Of a stretch of 64,000 nucleotides of DNA, positions 34,274 to 45,721 are shown in pieces. Source of the stretch: Chloranthus sessilifolius (taxonomy: Eukaryota; Streptophyta; Magnoliopsida; Chloranthales; Chloranthaceae); contig CM037585.1 in assembly GCA_021018995.1 (NCBI GenBank), positions 127,190,831 through 127,254,830 on the forward strand. Direction: 5' to 3'. Made by a program: the position numbers and the translations under genes. The notes below the pieces were generated by a model. It was given only the letters and a program-made list of their open reading frames with translations. It did not search any database and was not told the DNA's origin. How positions within the stretch are numbered: position 1 is the first letter of the stretch; the number at the start of each line of letters is the position of its first letter.

Positions 34274-35490
34274 ATGAGGTTCGATGTTAAAGATTTTGGA
34301 GCCTTAATGGCTAATATTGTTATTAGGTCAACACTCCTTGACAATGTCCGAGATTTACAAATGGCCGATGAAGTCCTCATGGCCATCAGACAAGAAGTGA
34401 TTAGCGGGAATAGGCCTGATTTCTCCATCAGAGAGGACGAAGCACTACTATTCAGAGACCAAATGTACGTGCCAACTGACGCTGAACTTCGAAATATAAT
34501 TCTAGAGGAAGCTCACAAGTCAAAGTACGCCATCCACCCCGGTAGTACCAAACTGTACCAGGATCTAAGGAAAAAATTTTGGTGGAGAGCTTTGAAGAAA
34601 GACGTCGTCGAGTACGTGTCAAAGTGCTTGGCATGTCAACAGGTAAAGGTGGACCATAGGAACCCATAGGGTCTATAACAACCTTTACCGATACCCTAAT
34701 ATAAATGGGAAGCGATATCCATGGATTTCATCCTTGAATTGTCAAAGACAGTGAAAGGGCACAATGCCATGTGGGTGATCATTGATAGATTGATCAAATC
34801 AGCTCACTTCCTGTCATATAGTACGAGGTATATGGTGAGCAAGCTGGCAGAGATATATCTTAAAGAGATCGTTAGACTACATGGTATCCCTACTAGCATC
34901 GTTTCAGATAGGGACCCGTTGTACACATCGTAGTTTTGGCAGTGATTTCAAGAAGGAATGAGTTCAAGATTAGACTTTAGCTCAATATTTCACACGCAAA
35001 CTGATGGACAAACCGAAAGGGTGAATCAGATCATTGAGGATATGTTGCGGGCCTATATGCTAGATTTTTAAGGGTCATGGGATAAACATCTACTCCTAAT
35101 CGAGTTCGCATACAATAACAGTTATCAGGTGAGCATTGGACTGGCCCCATTCGAAGAATTATATGGGCGAAGATGCAAATCTCCGCTTACCTAGGAAGAA
35201 ACCAAGGAGAAGTTCATATTGGGTCTGAAAATAGTTGAGAGCACTACTAAAGTGATACGTATGATCTGTGAAAGAATCAAGGCCAAACAAAGCCGACAAA
35301 AGAGCTATGCCGACCTGAAAAGAATGAGCGTCGAGTTCCAAGTCGGAGACTATATATTCACTAAGATCTCACCTACAAAAGGTGTGATGCGCTTTGGAAA
35401 GCATGGGAAGCTAAGCCTACATTATGTTGGACCTTTCGAGATATTGGGCCGGGTCGACGAAGTTGCATATCGAATCGCTTTGTCGTCGTA
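34274..35490 (+). pseudogene. pol: Chromovirus integrase (several stops)
   Basis: HHCC finger (HKSKYAIHPGSTK ... CLACQQVK), catalytic core with SMDFILELSK (first Asp), IVSDRDPLYTS (second Asp) and TDGQTERVNQIIEDMLRAY (Glu), then the C-terminal module KQSRQKSYADLKR, FQVGDYIFTKISPTKGVMRF and LHYVGPFEILGRV. Catalytic residues remain, but stops occur after VDHRNP, after DPLYTS, after YMLDF and elsewhere. Confidence 0.9.
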
Positions 35491-35499
35491 ACTTTCGAG

Positions 35500-35762
35500 T
35501 ATGCACAATGTATTTCACATTTTGATATTGAGGAAGTAGGTGGAAGACCCAACTCATATCTTGAACTATCAACTGGTTGAACTTCAAGAGGATCTGACCA
35601 ATAGAGAGGAGCCAATGTAGATTTTCGACCAAAAAGATCAGGTACTACGTACCAAGAGGATTCCGCTAGTGCTCGTCAGGTGGCGGAACCACTCACTAGA
35701 GGAGGCCACCGGGGAAAGAGAGTTTGATATAAGTGATGCATATCTGCAACTCTTTGAGTGAT
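35500..35762 (+). pseudogene. Chromodomain at integrase C-terminus
   Basis: The text MHNVFHILILRK, then ELQEDLTNREEP, RTKRIPLVLVRWRNHSLEEA and GEREFDISDAYLQLFE is the C-terminal chromodomain of Del/Tekay chromoviruses, thought to steer integration by binding methylated histone. One aromatic-cage position looks lost (EEATGERE where EEATWERE is usual) and stops interrupt it near 35,532 and 35,618. Confidence 0.85.
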
Positions 35763-37229
35763 GGTGATATTGACTATAATATGTATGTGTTATAAGATAT
35801 CATGACGTATAAGTGTGGTATGCCACACTCACTTTTGTAATATATAGTTGTGATCAACGGTTTAAGATTGCCTTAAAATTATGATATCATCTTAATTTGA
35901 CGGTCAAATGTCTTAAATATTGCTTAGATAAGCTATAAATGGCAGTGTGTATGAACGTGATGCAAGTGATCATGAGATGGATGGGTGTAAGGTAAGAAAA
36001 TTGTCCATAGCCTATTAAACGAAGAAGGCATATCCTGGAGCAATCACCCGCGCGAGTTCCCATAGCACAGCGATGTGCAGATATGTCACATCAACTTCAA
36101 TTTCATGAGGCGCTACTGACGGATTTGATGCGAAACTTGTATCCGGCCACGTATGTGCAGCGCATAGCTATAGCCCGGACCCTTACACCGGGTGCGTCTA
36201 GTTCGAGAGCACGTGGAGGTAACGATGGTGGTGATGAACGATGCAGATCAGGTTGGCGGGATGACAGATTAGCAGTCTGTGGACTGTTAGTTTCGTTGGT
36301 GGCATTTTAAAATTGAAACTTTTGGAAATTTGGTGAATTTGTAATTAATCCTGCAAACTATTAGATCTTGGCAGATCTACTTTTACTTGGTTCTTAGTAC
36401 TTTTACTTTGCTTAATATTTTGGATGGTATGGATGCTGTGAGTAATTGACTATTGAATCCTGGTGGATTCACTTTGAACTTGGTTATGCTTAGATGGTCG
36501 TGGTTATCGTTTGAAGATAGTTGTCGTTAATTTAAATTGGTTATTTTGTAGATGGTTCGATATATTTTTGTTAATGGCTGTTGGTTTTGGAGATTAATGG
36601 CTTTAAATTGTGGTTAGCTTGTTTCAATGTTTGATTGTTGTTTGGTGATGCAAATAGAAAATGAGAAATAATTGCAGGATCATGATTGTAACTTAAATGG
36701 TAATGAGCCTTTTGCAGGGTAATGCTTTAAATAGCCTCCATGTTCATGGAATGGCTATTTTATGGAATGGTTTAATTCACTATGTGGATGATTGTGGTTG
36801 TGGTTAGTATTTAGAATGGTTATAGGTTATAGATGAATGATTTAATTATCATTTTTGATAATCTTGATTATCCGAGATGCATTAATAGCCTGCAAAGTTT
36901 ATCGAATAAATGGATAACTTAGTCGTTGATAAATGTTCATCTTAGTTGTGGATATTATTGTCGTATAATTAGTTGTAGATAAATGTTAAGTTTTGTTGTG
37001 GATATCTCATGTTAAACCTGTAATTTTGGATGATTTGGTAGATCGTTATCAAAATGTCACACTTAGTTATGGATATCTTGTTAGGAGTTCGTGAATTTAT
37101 GTGGATTAATGTTCCAGATTTAGTGTAACCATTTTGGTGTACAGTCAGTGTTAACAGTAGTCATGCTCTTTAGCTTGGTACTGTGTATTTGCAGCCAAAT
37201 GAGACGTATGAATTTTCGGGGACGAAAAT
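35763..37229 (+). other. Chromovirus 3' non-coding region, unusually long
   Basis: About 1.5 kb between the chromodomain and the polypurine tract. It includes a more GC-rich segment (36,050-36,260) with a 75-codon ATG frame at 36,083-36,310 (NLYPATYVQRIAIARTL, then a Gly/Asp/Arg-rich tail). I do not recognise it; it could be an inserted or captured fragment. The rest is TG-rich, with words such as GGTTATTTTG and GATATCT. Confidence 0.45.
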
Positions 37230-37244
37230 TTCTTGAGGAGTAGA
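37218..37244 (+). other. Chromovirus polypurine tract region
   Basis: GGGGACGAAAATTTCTTGAG then GAGTAGA immediately before the LTR start TGTGACGTCC. This is the usual context upstream of Del/Tekay 3' LTRs. Confidence 0.75.
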
Positions 37245-39525
37245 TGTGACGTCCACAACATCCGTGTTTTAATTTGAGTCATTACATACAGGCCAAGTGC
37301 ATGTGTTTGATACGGCACACTGTGCACTTGTGTAACCTAAAGGCAAATTTTCTGTGGAAAATAAAAATTTATTAATGATTAAAACTTATTGGACCAGTTG
37401 GGTCGACTAATTAGGCCGACTGTTTGAGCTGACTAATTGGACTGACTATTTAGGCCCACTTTGGGCCTTAATTAGGACCTGTAGATATATAATAATTTCC
37501 GACTTTGGTGTGTGGGCTTCACACCAAACCAAAACAAGTAGATAAGACTAAAACAGTTGTTTTGGTATTATAGCTTAACACCAAAATCGGGCCCAAAAAT
37601 AAAAGGTCAAGAAGCTTCTCACGTAAGTTTTGCCTTGCAAGAAATTGAGAAAGAGAGTGAGAGCTTGAGAGGAAAAGAGGGGCATGCCCCTTGCGTTTTG
37701 GTTGATCTCCCTCAAAATTTCTTCTTCTTCGTTTGATTATCGCAAAAGAACGTCGATCATCGACATGGATGCACTTCAAGAGTAGGGGAACCCATTTTTC
37801 CCAAACCCCTTTTTGTTTCAGTTAGAAACCCCGATTAAAACCCTCTTTTACAAAACCATATGCTCGCAAGGATCTCACGGATTTATTGGGCGCAATCCAT
37901 GGAATATGACCTTTGATTTCACCCCTTTGCAATTGCAAGAAGATTGAGTTTCAAAATCATTCGATTCAAGAGGAGCGTGAGTTTCGGCATTATCGGATTC
38001 ATTCATCGTGTGGTCCGATTTCGCGAGTTTTAGAGGTAAGAAAACATGATCTTAGTTTGTGTAAATTAAGTGTTAGTTTATGTATAAATCATGTGTGAGA
38101 TCTAGGAAAGATGGGTGTCAAAATCGAGACCCAAAAAAATGTTAATAAGTTCTGTATCAGGCAGATTCGCGAGTGCGAATTGGGGATTCGCCCACGCGAA
38201 ATGGCAAATCGCCCAAGTTGTTCGAAATTGCCCGCGCGAATTGTCATGTGTGTCTGGAATGTCTGATTTCCTTCACGAGCCCTTAGAGCTTTGACTTGTT
38301 GACTTTTTAGTCATTATTGGGTAGTGAAAAATGTGACGTATATACATGATATGATGTAGATTGGTAAGGGGATCGGTCCGTAGGATCTTTGCTTTGTCTT
38401 CACGTGATCCAAACCCAGGTAGGGAAAACTCAACTCCATACCATTTTGACTTGATTTTTGTGGTCATCATGAGATAAATGATTTGCATGTGATAAATTAA
38501 GTTGTTTTAGAATCTTTAACTTTTGCATATGAAATCTGAACTCTGCATCTGAATAAGCATCTGAATATTCGAACTTTGAACATTTGAACTCTATATTTGA
38601 ACTCTGTATATGAACTCTGAAATCCGAAATTAGATATATGTTATGAATGATTTTGATAAGATAAGCTAATTTGAGGTTCATCGGAATGAGTCCCCTAGTC
38701 TGCTCTTTGCACCAGTACAGTGGTTTATCCGTACACTCAGAACTAGCCAACAGCTATCTGATTCTGAATTATGAAAAGTGTTACATTGAACGACGATGGT
38801 AAGGGAGATTCTCATCGGTACATTCCGGCTCCTAAAGTTATATTTGTTTGGGAGATTAGTTAAGTTATTGATTAAGTCATTAATAAAATAAGCATGGCAT
38901 GTACAAGTTAAGAATGAATAAGAATCCGAACCAATCTGAAAGTCTGATCTGTTTGAATCCGATTTAAGAATCTACATTTGAAATTTTGTATATGGAACTG
39001 CATCTGATCCTTGAATATCTGCTTTGAAATTCAATTATCTAATCTCTTTTGAAAATCATTTGCTGTGAATTATGTCATTGAAACCATGTTAGAAATTATA
39101 AGATGTTATAGTATTGATCTTTTCTCTACTGAGCTTAGACTGTTAGCTCACCCTGACTATACGCCACAGGTGCAAATTTAGACCAGGACCTTGAGGCTGA
39201 GGCTAATCCTGACTACGTCCCAGAGGAAGAACCAGATCTTCCACCTGAGGATTTTTACCTTAGTTTCTTAGCTTGGTACGTTAGATGGGTTTTTAAATGA
39301 TAAATTCAGTATTTGTACAGATATTTTGTATACCACTATTAAGGTGATGATTGGCCATTATTGGTGATTTATTTTATTTTATTAGACCTGTTAGCATGTT
39401 TTGGATATCTTCCTTTTCCCATATATTGATATTTGTTGTGGTTCCCGTTTATGTTGTGGATGTACCGAGTCAATAACGATCCGGCCTTCCCGAAAAATCA
39501 GGTTCCGGAAAGTCAGGTCGTCACA
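37245..39525 (+). mobile_element. Chromovirus 3' LTR, 2,281 bp
   Basis: Begins TGTGACGTCC and ends GTCGTCACA. Its last 1.78 kb match the truncated 5' LTR. It holds a palindromic block with CGCGAATTG words (38,162-38,246), donor-like GAGGTAAG near 38,032 and CCAGGTAGGG near 38,416, an acceptor-like CACAG near 39,170 and the acidic frame that follows, here broken by a 1-bp deletion at the FYP-stop. Confidence 0.92.
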
Positions 39526-40718
39526 TTAAGTGCCCTAATTCATTAATCAAACTGAGATTTTAGGTCTTAAGCTATATATATATATAAATTGTAGCAAATA
39601 TAAGCAAGTCAAATTTTCAAACAAATATAATTGATGATATAACTACTAAAATATATGAATTACCAAAAAGGTTTAATAAAATGAACAAAAATCTAAGTCC
39701 TCTTACGTATTTTTTTTCATGTGTGCCGTCTAATGTAAAAACTCTAATCTAAAAAAACTATTGTCTAAGATTTTGAGACAAAAATATTTCCTTTTAATTC
39801 AAAGCAGTTGGCACTAAAATCAAGAACTCTGTAATTCTCTGACTCGGCACGATTAGCGACCCTACCTGATGGTGATGGTGCACTCAAGCTGAATCAATCC
39901 GATCCTACCCATTAAAACCCCCTATTTTCTAATTTTTACGTATAAAATATAGAGTCGGGTCAACCCGGCCTAACCCAACACATACCCGACCCGGCAAAAC
40001 CTCTTCATCGAGCCAGCCCAACCCGACCCAACGGTCGGTTCATGCCCGACCCGACATGACAAATCAATTTTTGTACTCAACCCAGCGAGAAATCAGGTCG
40101 GGTTGGGTATTGAGTCGGCCAGGCCTGGTGCCAGCCCTAACGAAGGAGATGCAATTTCACAGGACCTCACAATTTAAACAAAAAGTAACTCTCCCTTCTT
40201 TCCTACTCTTCCACACCACTCTCCATTGTGTTCAGCGAAATCAAGTAAATTTTTCACCAAAATTTATAAGTTATATTCACCAAAAGATTTTGAGAGTTAA
40301 CAAATAAATATTCCTCGTATAATTAGATGGTCAGGTTTTAATTCCATGTGATACACGTCACAAAATGTGATCCAAAGATTATGTGGCACACACAAGGTTC
40401 ATAGGTCACCTTTTGGGTAAAAACTGGCCCTATGATGATATTCTTATAATCTTAAGATCAATTATGTGAAAGAGTGAAACAAAAGAAATCTTCATCGTCT
40501 GATTCAAAGCAGTCAACGATTTCATATGTACTCAATGGAGGGAGATATTCAACATTTGGTAGGGGTTAGTTGCAGCAACTTTTTTTGAGAGATTTTTTTC
40601 TTCCTCCTCATATTTATTATAAACATCTCTAAATCAATCTTAGTAAAGATTAAAGAATTTTAGTCTTAGTAAATCCTTCATATGAAGTTTAAAGAGGCAT
40701 TAATGATTTTAATTTCAG

Positions 40719-40753
<35 letters not shown>

Positions 40754-40958
40754 TGAATTCATATCTTTTAGATTTATCTTCAAAAAAAATTTCTAAATAT
40801 TTTATATCACCATCTTTTGTAAGCTTCGAAAAAAAAAATCGTGAATTCTAAATATTTCAAGTAGAAATTGGAAACTTGGAAAAATATACGCAGCTTTAAA
40901 CTATCATTTTTACTTAACATCATTCAGTTGTTTAAACTATTATTCTCGCAGCACTTAA
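39526..40958. other. Repeat-derived spacer
   Basis: No gene seen. It contains a GGGTCGGGTTGGGT / CAACCCGACCC block at 39,950-40,140, an inverted-repeat fragment at about 40,322-40,490 (GGTTCATAGGTCACCTTTTG, CTTAAGATCAATTATGTG) related to the MITE at 61,190, and (AT)n at 40,721-40,750. Confidence 0.5.
40721..40750. repeat. (AT)n microsatellite
   Basis: Uninterrupted AT dinucleotides. Confidence 0.95.
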
Positions 40959-41205
40959 CAAGGTGTCAAAATCGGTATCGGACTCGGGTATCAGTCCATG
41001 GAGGACCGATATGACTCGGCCGATACCGATACGTATCGGCCTATATTAAAAAATAATAAATAAAGGTTTCAGTCGAAACTGATACGGTATCCGATACCGA
41101 GTTGAGATATCGATACATATCGGAGCCGATATGTATCAATTTACCGAGAAACTGATACGTACTGCCGATACATATTGGTATCGGGGCCGATTTTTGATAC
41201 CATGT
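40959..41205. mobile_element. hAT-like MITE with TATCGGCCGATACC text (copy 1)
   Basis: 247 bp. The ends are inverted (AAGGTGTCAAAATCGG against CATGGTATCAAAAATCGG) and flanked by CACTTAA on both sides (8 bp with one mismatch), which suggests hAT-type mobilisation. The interior is almost entirely overlapping palindromes of GTATCGGCCGATAC type in both orientations. Non-coding. Confidence 0.8.
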
Positions 41206-41393
41206 CACTTAATCAAAGGAAAATTCGTTGACAGCTTTGAATCTAACAATGTAGATAGTTTTTTATCTCAATCGACAACATAATATTAGATTGTGAGATC
41301 ATGGACCTACCATCAGACGGGCACATGTTGATTCCACGTGAGACACATTTCAGAAAGTGAATTATCACAACATACCATAATATTGTGATTTTA

Positions 41394-42902
41394 ATCTTGT
41401 TTTAAACTCACAAGTGCAAGAATCAAATTGCAATTAATGGGTGTAGAGTACGAGATCGTTCGCACGAGGATTGGTCAAAAAATTAAAAGAGGAAATAGCA
41501 ATTAACCAAAAGAATTATCACAGATCTAGCACAGTATTTAACTAATTTAAAGATTCTAAGAGTTTGATGGATGAGATAAACACTAAACAATAAATTGAAA
41601 TTTAAACAGATAATGAAAAGGTGAGGATTAGGATACTACATCCTCCCATCGTAGGTTCCTCATTTACACAATGCAGATCTACTAAATCCTCCCATCGTAG
41701 GTTCCTCAAGCATGCGTTGCCAATCCAAGATCATGGAGATGTATGATTAACACCCCATGGATGTGTGATTAACACCCACATCTTTGATAGCAATCAGAGT
41801 TTGATTCCCAGATAAATTTCACATTACAGATCAAAGGTCAAGGAGATATATGATCAACACCTCATAAATGTGTGATTAACACCCACACCTTTGATAGCAA
41901 TCAGAGTTTGATTCTCGGATAAATTTCACATTACAGATCAAAAGTCAAGGATATGTATGATTAGCGCCTCATGAATGTGTGATTAACACCCACACCTTTG
42001 ATAGCAATCAGAGCTTGATTCTCGGATAAATTTCACATTACAAATCAAAGGTCAAGGAGATGTATGATTAACACCTCATGAATGTGTGATTAACACTCAT
42101 ACCTTTGATGGCAATCAAAATTTACCCAAGGATAGGTATTAAAGATGAAGATTAGAGCAAGATTTCATTGTTGATCTAAGATCATGGGGATGCATGATTA
42201 GCATCCCATGAATGTGTGGTTAACACTCATACCTTAAATAGCAATTAGATCTTACAACATAGACAATAATCACAAATAAAAATAAGACATCCATGACAAT
42301 CTGATATTTTGACCGTAGATCTACATTATAATAAATGAATACCTCGGATGGGGTTTATTAGATCTCCATCCTCTAAAAGATCTAGCTATGCATGATGGAG
42401 ATATACAACACAATTGAAAGACAAATCAAAATAAATACTAAAATACCGTAAAAATACTTCACAGAGATCTACAAAACTTTAATCCACGCGGGTACAATCT
42501 TCTTCGGATGCAAGAATTGAAACTCATATAAAAACTTAAGCCTAGAAAAATAAAGAACAATGCTTGAAAAGCTAGAGAGAAAAGTAAAGATGCTCTAGAA
42601 AATAAAAACTTAGAAAGGAAAAAACTCCCAAAATCAATTCTCCAGTTTGCTTAAATAGGGTCTCAACTCCAGATTTGAAATTCAAAAATCAAATTTGAAT
42701 TTTAAACTTCAAGGACCATTAACTTCTTTACTCCAATATTCCAACGTTTGCTGTTCTTAAGCTCTTTTATGCTTCCAAATGCATTCAATGGTCAAATATT
42801 CCTTAAATAATTAGAACTTCACAAATATATCAGATTGCCCTCATCGGATGACTAAATGTAAGCTTAAAGGGGTGAAATATGATCATATTTCACTACTCAT
42901 CA
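41394..42902 (-). mobile_element. Solo LTR related to the Athila-type LTRs
   Basis: 1,509 bp. In + coordinates it starts TGTGATTTTAATC and ends TTTCACTACTCATCA, and is alignable along much of its length with 15,233-16,611 (ACGAGATCGTTCGCACGAGG, TGTGTGATTAACACCCACA, CATCGGATGACTAAATG). It contains no GTCGATCGATCGAC palindromes, unlike its relatives. No internal region is present. I found no clean 5-bp target duplication, the flanks being AT-rich. Confidence 0.85.
41745..42120. repeat. ~112-bp tandem repeat in Athila-type solo LTR
   Basis: Three to four units, each with a GATGTATGATTAACACC-like block, TGTGTGATTAACACCCACAC, CTTTGATAGCAATCAGAG and GATAAATTTCACATTACA. Confidence 0.9.
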
Positions 42903-42990
42903 TATAATATATCATTCATGTTCACTTTTTAGGATGTGCCACGTGTAGTCAACATGTGACCGTCTAATGATAGACCCATTAGCTCACGAT

Positions 42991-43620
42991 CTATTATGTG
43001 AAACATTACGATAAAAAAATGATCTCCTTCATCAGATTCAAAGTTATCTTATTCAAAGCAATCAACATTTTTTCCTTTGTTTAAGTGTGGCAGTAACACT
43101 GCTCCTAAAATAAGAGTTTAAGATTAGCTAAAGGTAAAACTAGTTGAAACTAGGCATGTTCTAATTTTTTGTATTTGCATTTTGTATTTTCAAAAAACAC
43201 TCAGATAACAAATCTTTAACAAATTTTAAAAATATATAACATAAAATATTTCATATATAGTAGTGTACTCACAGTAATATTGGGAGTCTTGAAGATTATG
43301 AATCTTGTCTAAACCATAAGGATTTTTGTATACGATTTTGTTAAAAAAAATTCAAAAAAAAGGAAATCTCAAAAAATACTGCATGATATATATATCATTA
43401 TCTTTATGACGTTCAACGAGCCCGATCAAAAGCTGCTCCGATGATACCACTTGGGGTATTCAAGATTTATCAAGATTATAAATTTAAAAGCTGTGCGAAT
43501 AGCAAAAATCCATGTGCTTTGAACAAAGTAGTTTTATTTAATTACAAAGAAAAAAATAAAATTAAGAAAAGTTATGGGCGCTCAAAAGCTGCTATGAATA
43601 ACTTTTTGCTAAGTACTACA
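42991..43620. other. AT-rich spacer
   Basis: No gene or recognisable element. Confidence 0.4.
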
Positions 43621-43886
43621 GTCCTGTTTGGCAACCCTTCTCCATAAGCACTTTTTAGGGGTGGTAAAGAGGCAGTTTACATGCTACTTCATAAATATAC
43701 TGGTTCTCAAAAAAGTTTTATCACATGTTGGAAATGGAGATGTGAGAAAAGCAGCATTGGGTAGCTTTTCAATACGACACCATTTTCAGTTAGAGGTGGT
43801 CATATTTTTTTGGTGAAATATGTTTTTAATTCGATATTTTCCCCCTTAGAAAGTATATTTTTAGAAAAAGATTGCTAAACAGGGCC
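43621..43886. mobile_element. Small inverted-repeat MITE, copy 1
   Basis: Terminal text TCCTGTTTGGCAACCCTTCT is inverted at the right end (GATTGCTAAACAGGGCC). Internal words (CACATGTTGGAAATGG, CCATTTTCAG.TAGAGGTG) match the element at 51,323-51,549. GGCCCTGTTTGGCAA ends are common among hAT-like MITEs in plants. No clear target duplication. Confidence 0.7.
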
Positions 43887-44757
43887 TCCATGTGTAAGGC
43901 AAAAGTTGGTATGTGTCTAAAAATAGTTTGCAAAAAGAGAAAGTAGTGCATGCAAACTTTAAACTTATTTGCCAAAGAATAAATCAAAGACTAAATTACT
44001 ATCATACATATTTGAATTTTTTTTAAACATTTAATGAGAATATATTAATTGTATTTAATTTTGTAGAAGATAGAGTCACCAGGGTCTATCATATCAAGAA
44101 TTAAGTCCCACGTGTAACCAAACATATGGAGCAAGTATCTCTAAAAACTAGCTTGAGAATTGTAGAAAATGAGTTGCGGGGGAACAGTGAAGGACATTGA
44201 AATTGATAGAGAACAGCTACTCTTGTACGCCTAAGCAACACTTCAATAAATGATAGGGATCACAAACATGGTGTCAAACATCGGCCGATCGATACTGATA
44301 AGTATCGATATTTTGGCCAACCGAGTTATTCAGACGTTTTTGGTCACAAACATTTTTTTATTTTTTCTAAACTTTCACTATATTTTTCTCAAATTTAACG
44401 AATTTTATCAAATTTTTTTGATTTTTTTGTAAGCCAATGGCTTGAATCATTCAATTTGGGACCTTTAATATAAGGTTTTTGTTTATATCTAAGTAAACTC
44501 TCCATTGATGTTCTTGAATCAGACGGTAGAGATCATATTTTGGGCTGATCTAGTTCGGACTTGGATTGATGAGAAACGTGAGTCATAAAAAGAAACTTAA
44601 TTATTTATATATGGTCTTTAATGTGCAGAACTACTGACTACAATCTGCTCCGAATTTGAAATCCCCGAAGATTCGGTTTCACTGTATCACCATGTCACCT
44701 TCGTTGCTAGAGGAAATCTCTATCCACAAAAATGAATATATTTCGGTAAAACTCACG
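43887..44757. other. Spacer with a TATCGG-MITE fragment
   Basis: Mostly unassigned. A fragment at 44,269-44,338 (ATGGTGTCAAACATCGGCCG, TAAGTATCGATATTTTGGCC) is a truncated relative of the MITE at 40,959. Confidence 0.5.
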
Positions 44758-45721
44758 ATTATATTTGTAATCTTATTTCTATACACTTTCTTGTCAGAAT
44801 ACTATTACACATTGTAAAGTAATGCAATCAATTTTCTTTTGTTCTTTATTTTTATCTTCTTCTTCTCTCTTTCATCTTCTTCTTATTTTCTTTTGTATTT
44901 TATAAGCCGGGACGTATAAAGTCAAAAAAAAGACGTCCACATGAAAATAAAAAGTCAAAGAAAATATGAAAAAAGACATTCACGTGAATTATAAAAGGCC
45001 AAAGAAATTGTGGGAAAAGACATCCACAAAAATAAAAAGTCGAAGAAAATGTGAGAAAAGACATCCATATGGAATATAAAAAAAGCCAAAGAAATTATAG
45101 GAAAAGACGTCCACATGAAAATAAAAGGCCAAAAAATATGTGAAAAAAGGCATCCACATAAAATATAAAAGGCTAATAAAGACCATCTTGGAAAAAGACA
45201 TCCACATGAATAAAAAGACACTCTTATTGAATGTAAAAGTGATGAAAAGAAGAAATAAAAATTACATTAATTAATTCTTTCATGCAGAAGAGATGAAAAA
45301 AAATAATTAAAATATGATAGCGGAAGCAATTTCAAGACCATGACCGGCTTGCATGCATAGCCGATCATGGCTTTGATACCAAGTTAAAATTATAAAATAC
45401 AGAAGAAAATTGGAAGAAGATGAAAGAGAGAAGAAGATAAAAATAAAGAATAGAAGATTGCCACAAATTGATTGCGTTGCTTTACAATGTGTTACAATAT
45501 TTTGATCAGAAAGCGTATATAAATAAGATTACAAATATAACCCTAAGTGGTTACAATTGTTTTAGATAACTGGCATGGTATTTATCAAAATATGGTTCGG
45601 GCTAAGATAATAAATATATGATAACTGACGTAGTAGTTATCAAATAAATGAACGCTGACAACTCTCGTTATGCATCTATCCAAAAGGTAATAGAACGTAA
45701 TTAGAACTACGGCTCTCAACA
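44758..45721. mobile_element. Inverted copia-like LTR pair around a tandem repeat
   Basis: On the minus strand an LTR runs from TGTTGAGAGCC (45,721) to about 45,385 and is followed by CTTGGTATCAAAGCC (45,369-45,383), a recognisable iMet-type primer site. The 3' ~150 bp of the same LTR reappear in opposite orientation at 44,758-44,905 (TATATTTGTAATCTTATTT, CTCTCTTTCATCTTCTTC). Between them lie non-coding leader and a tandem repeat. No protein is encoded. It looks like a non-autonomous (TRIM/LARD-like) element rearranged into a hairpin, or two partial copies head to head. Confidence 0.7.
44928..45225. repeat. 43-46 bp tandem repeat, seven units in two alternating forms
   Basis: Units begin AAAGAC(A/G)TCCACATG. 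Alternate units read AGTCAAAGAAAATATG and AGGCCAAAGAAATT, suggesting that a two-unit repeat was amplified. The array stays open on the minus strand and gives repetitive hydrophobic peptides of no evident meaning. Confidence 0.9.

Larger units (their letters stand above)
11959..39525 (+). mobile_element. Del/Tekay chromovirus (Ty3/gypsy), dead, split by nested insertion
   Basis: In order: truncated 5' LTR, iMet-type primer site, gag, protease, RT, RNase H, integrase, chromodomain, polypurine tract and 3' LTR. The order and the C-terminal chromodomain identify a chromovirus of the Del/Tekay lineage. Gag is broken by frameshifts, RT has internal deletions, and integrase and chromodomain have stops. 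An Athila-type element (15,228-33,172) splits it between gag and protease. The first ~500 bp of the 5' LTR are missing, so no target duplication can be checked; the sequence after the 3' LTR is TTAAG. Confidence 0.9.
41290..42990. mobile_element. MITE interrupted by a solo LTR
   Basis: The left end (TGTGAGATCATGGACCTACC, ATGTTGATTCCACGTG) and the right end (GTCAACATGTGACCGTCTAA, ATTAGCTCACGATC) are inverted copies of each other and match the intact element at 61,190-61,359. The solo LTR 41,394-42,902 sits in the middle. Confidence 0.75.

Noticed and set aside
44955..45221. Minus-strand reading frames of 72-88 codons with a repeating hydrophobic peptide
   Set aside because: They only read through a non-coding tandem repeat with a unit that happens to stay open; no start context or family.
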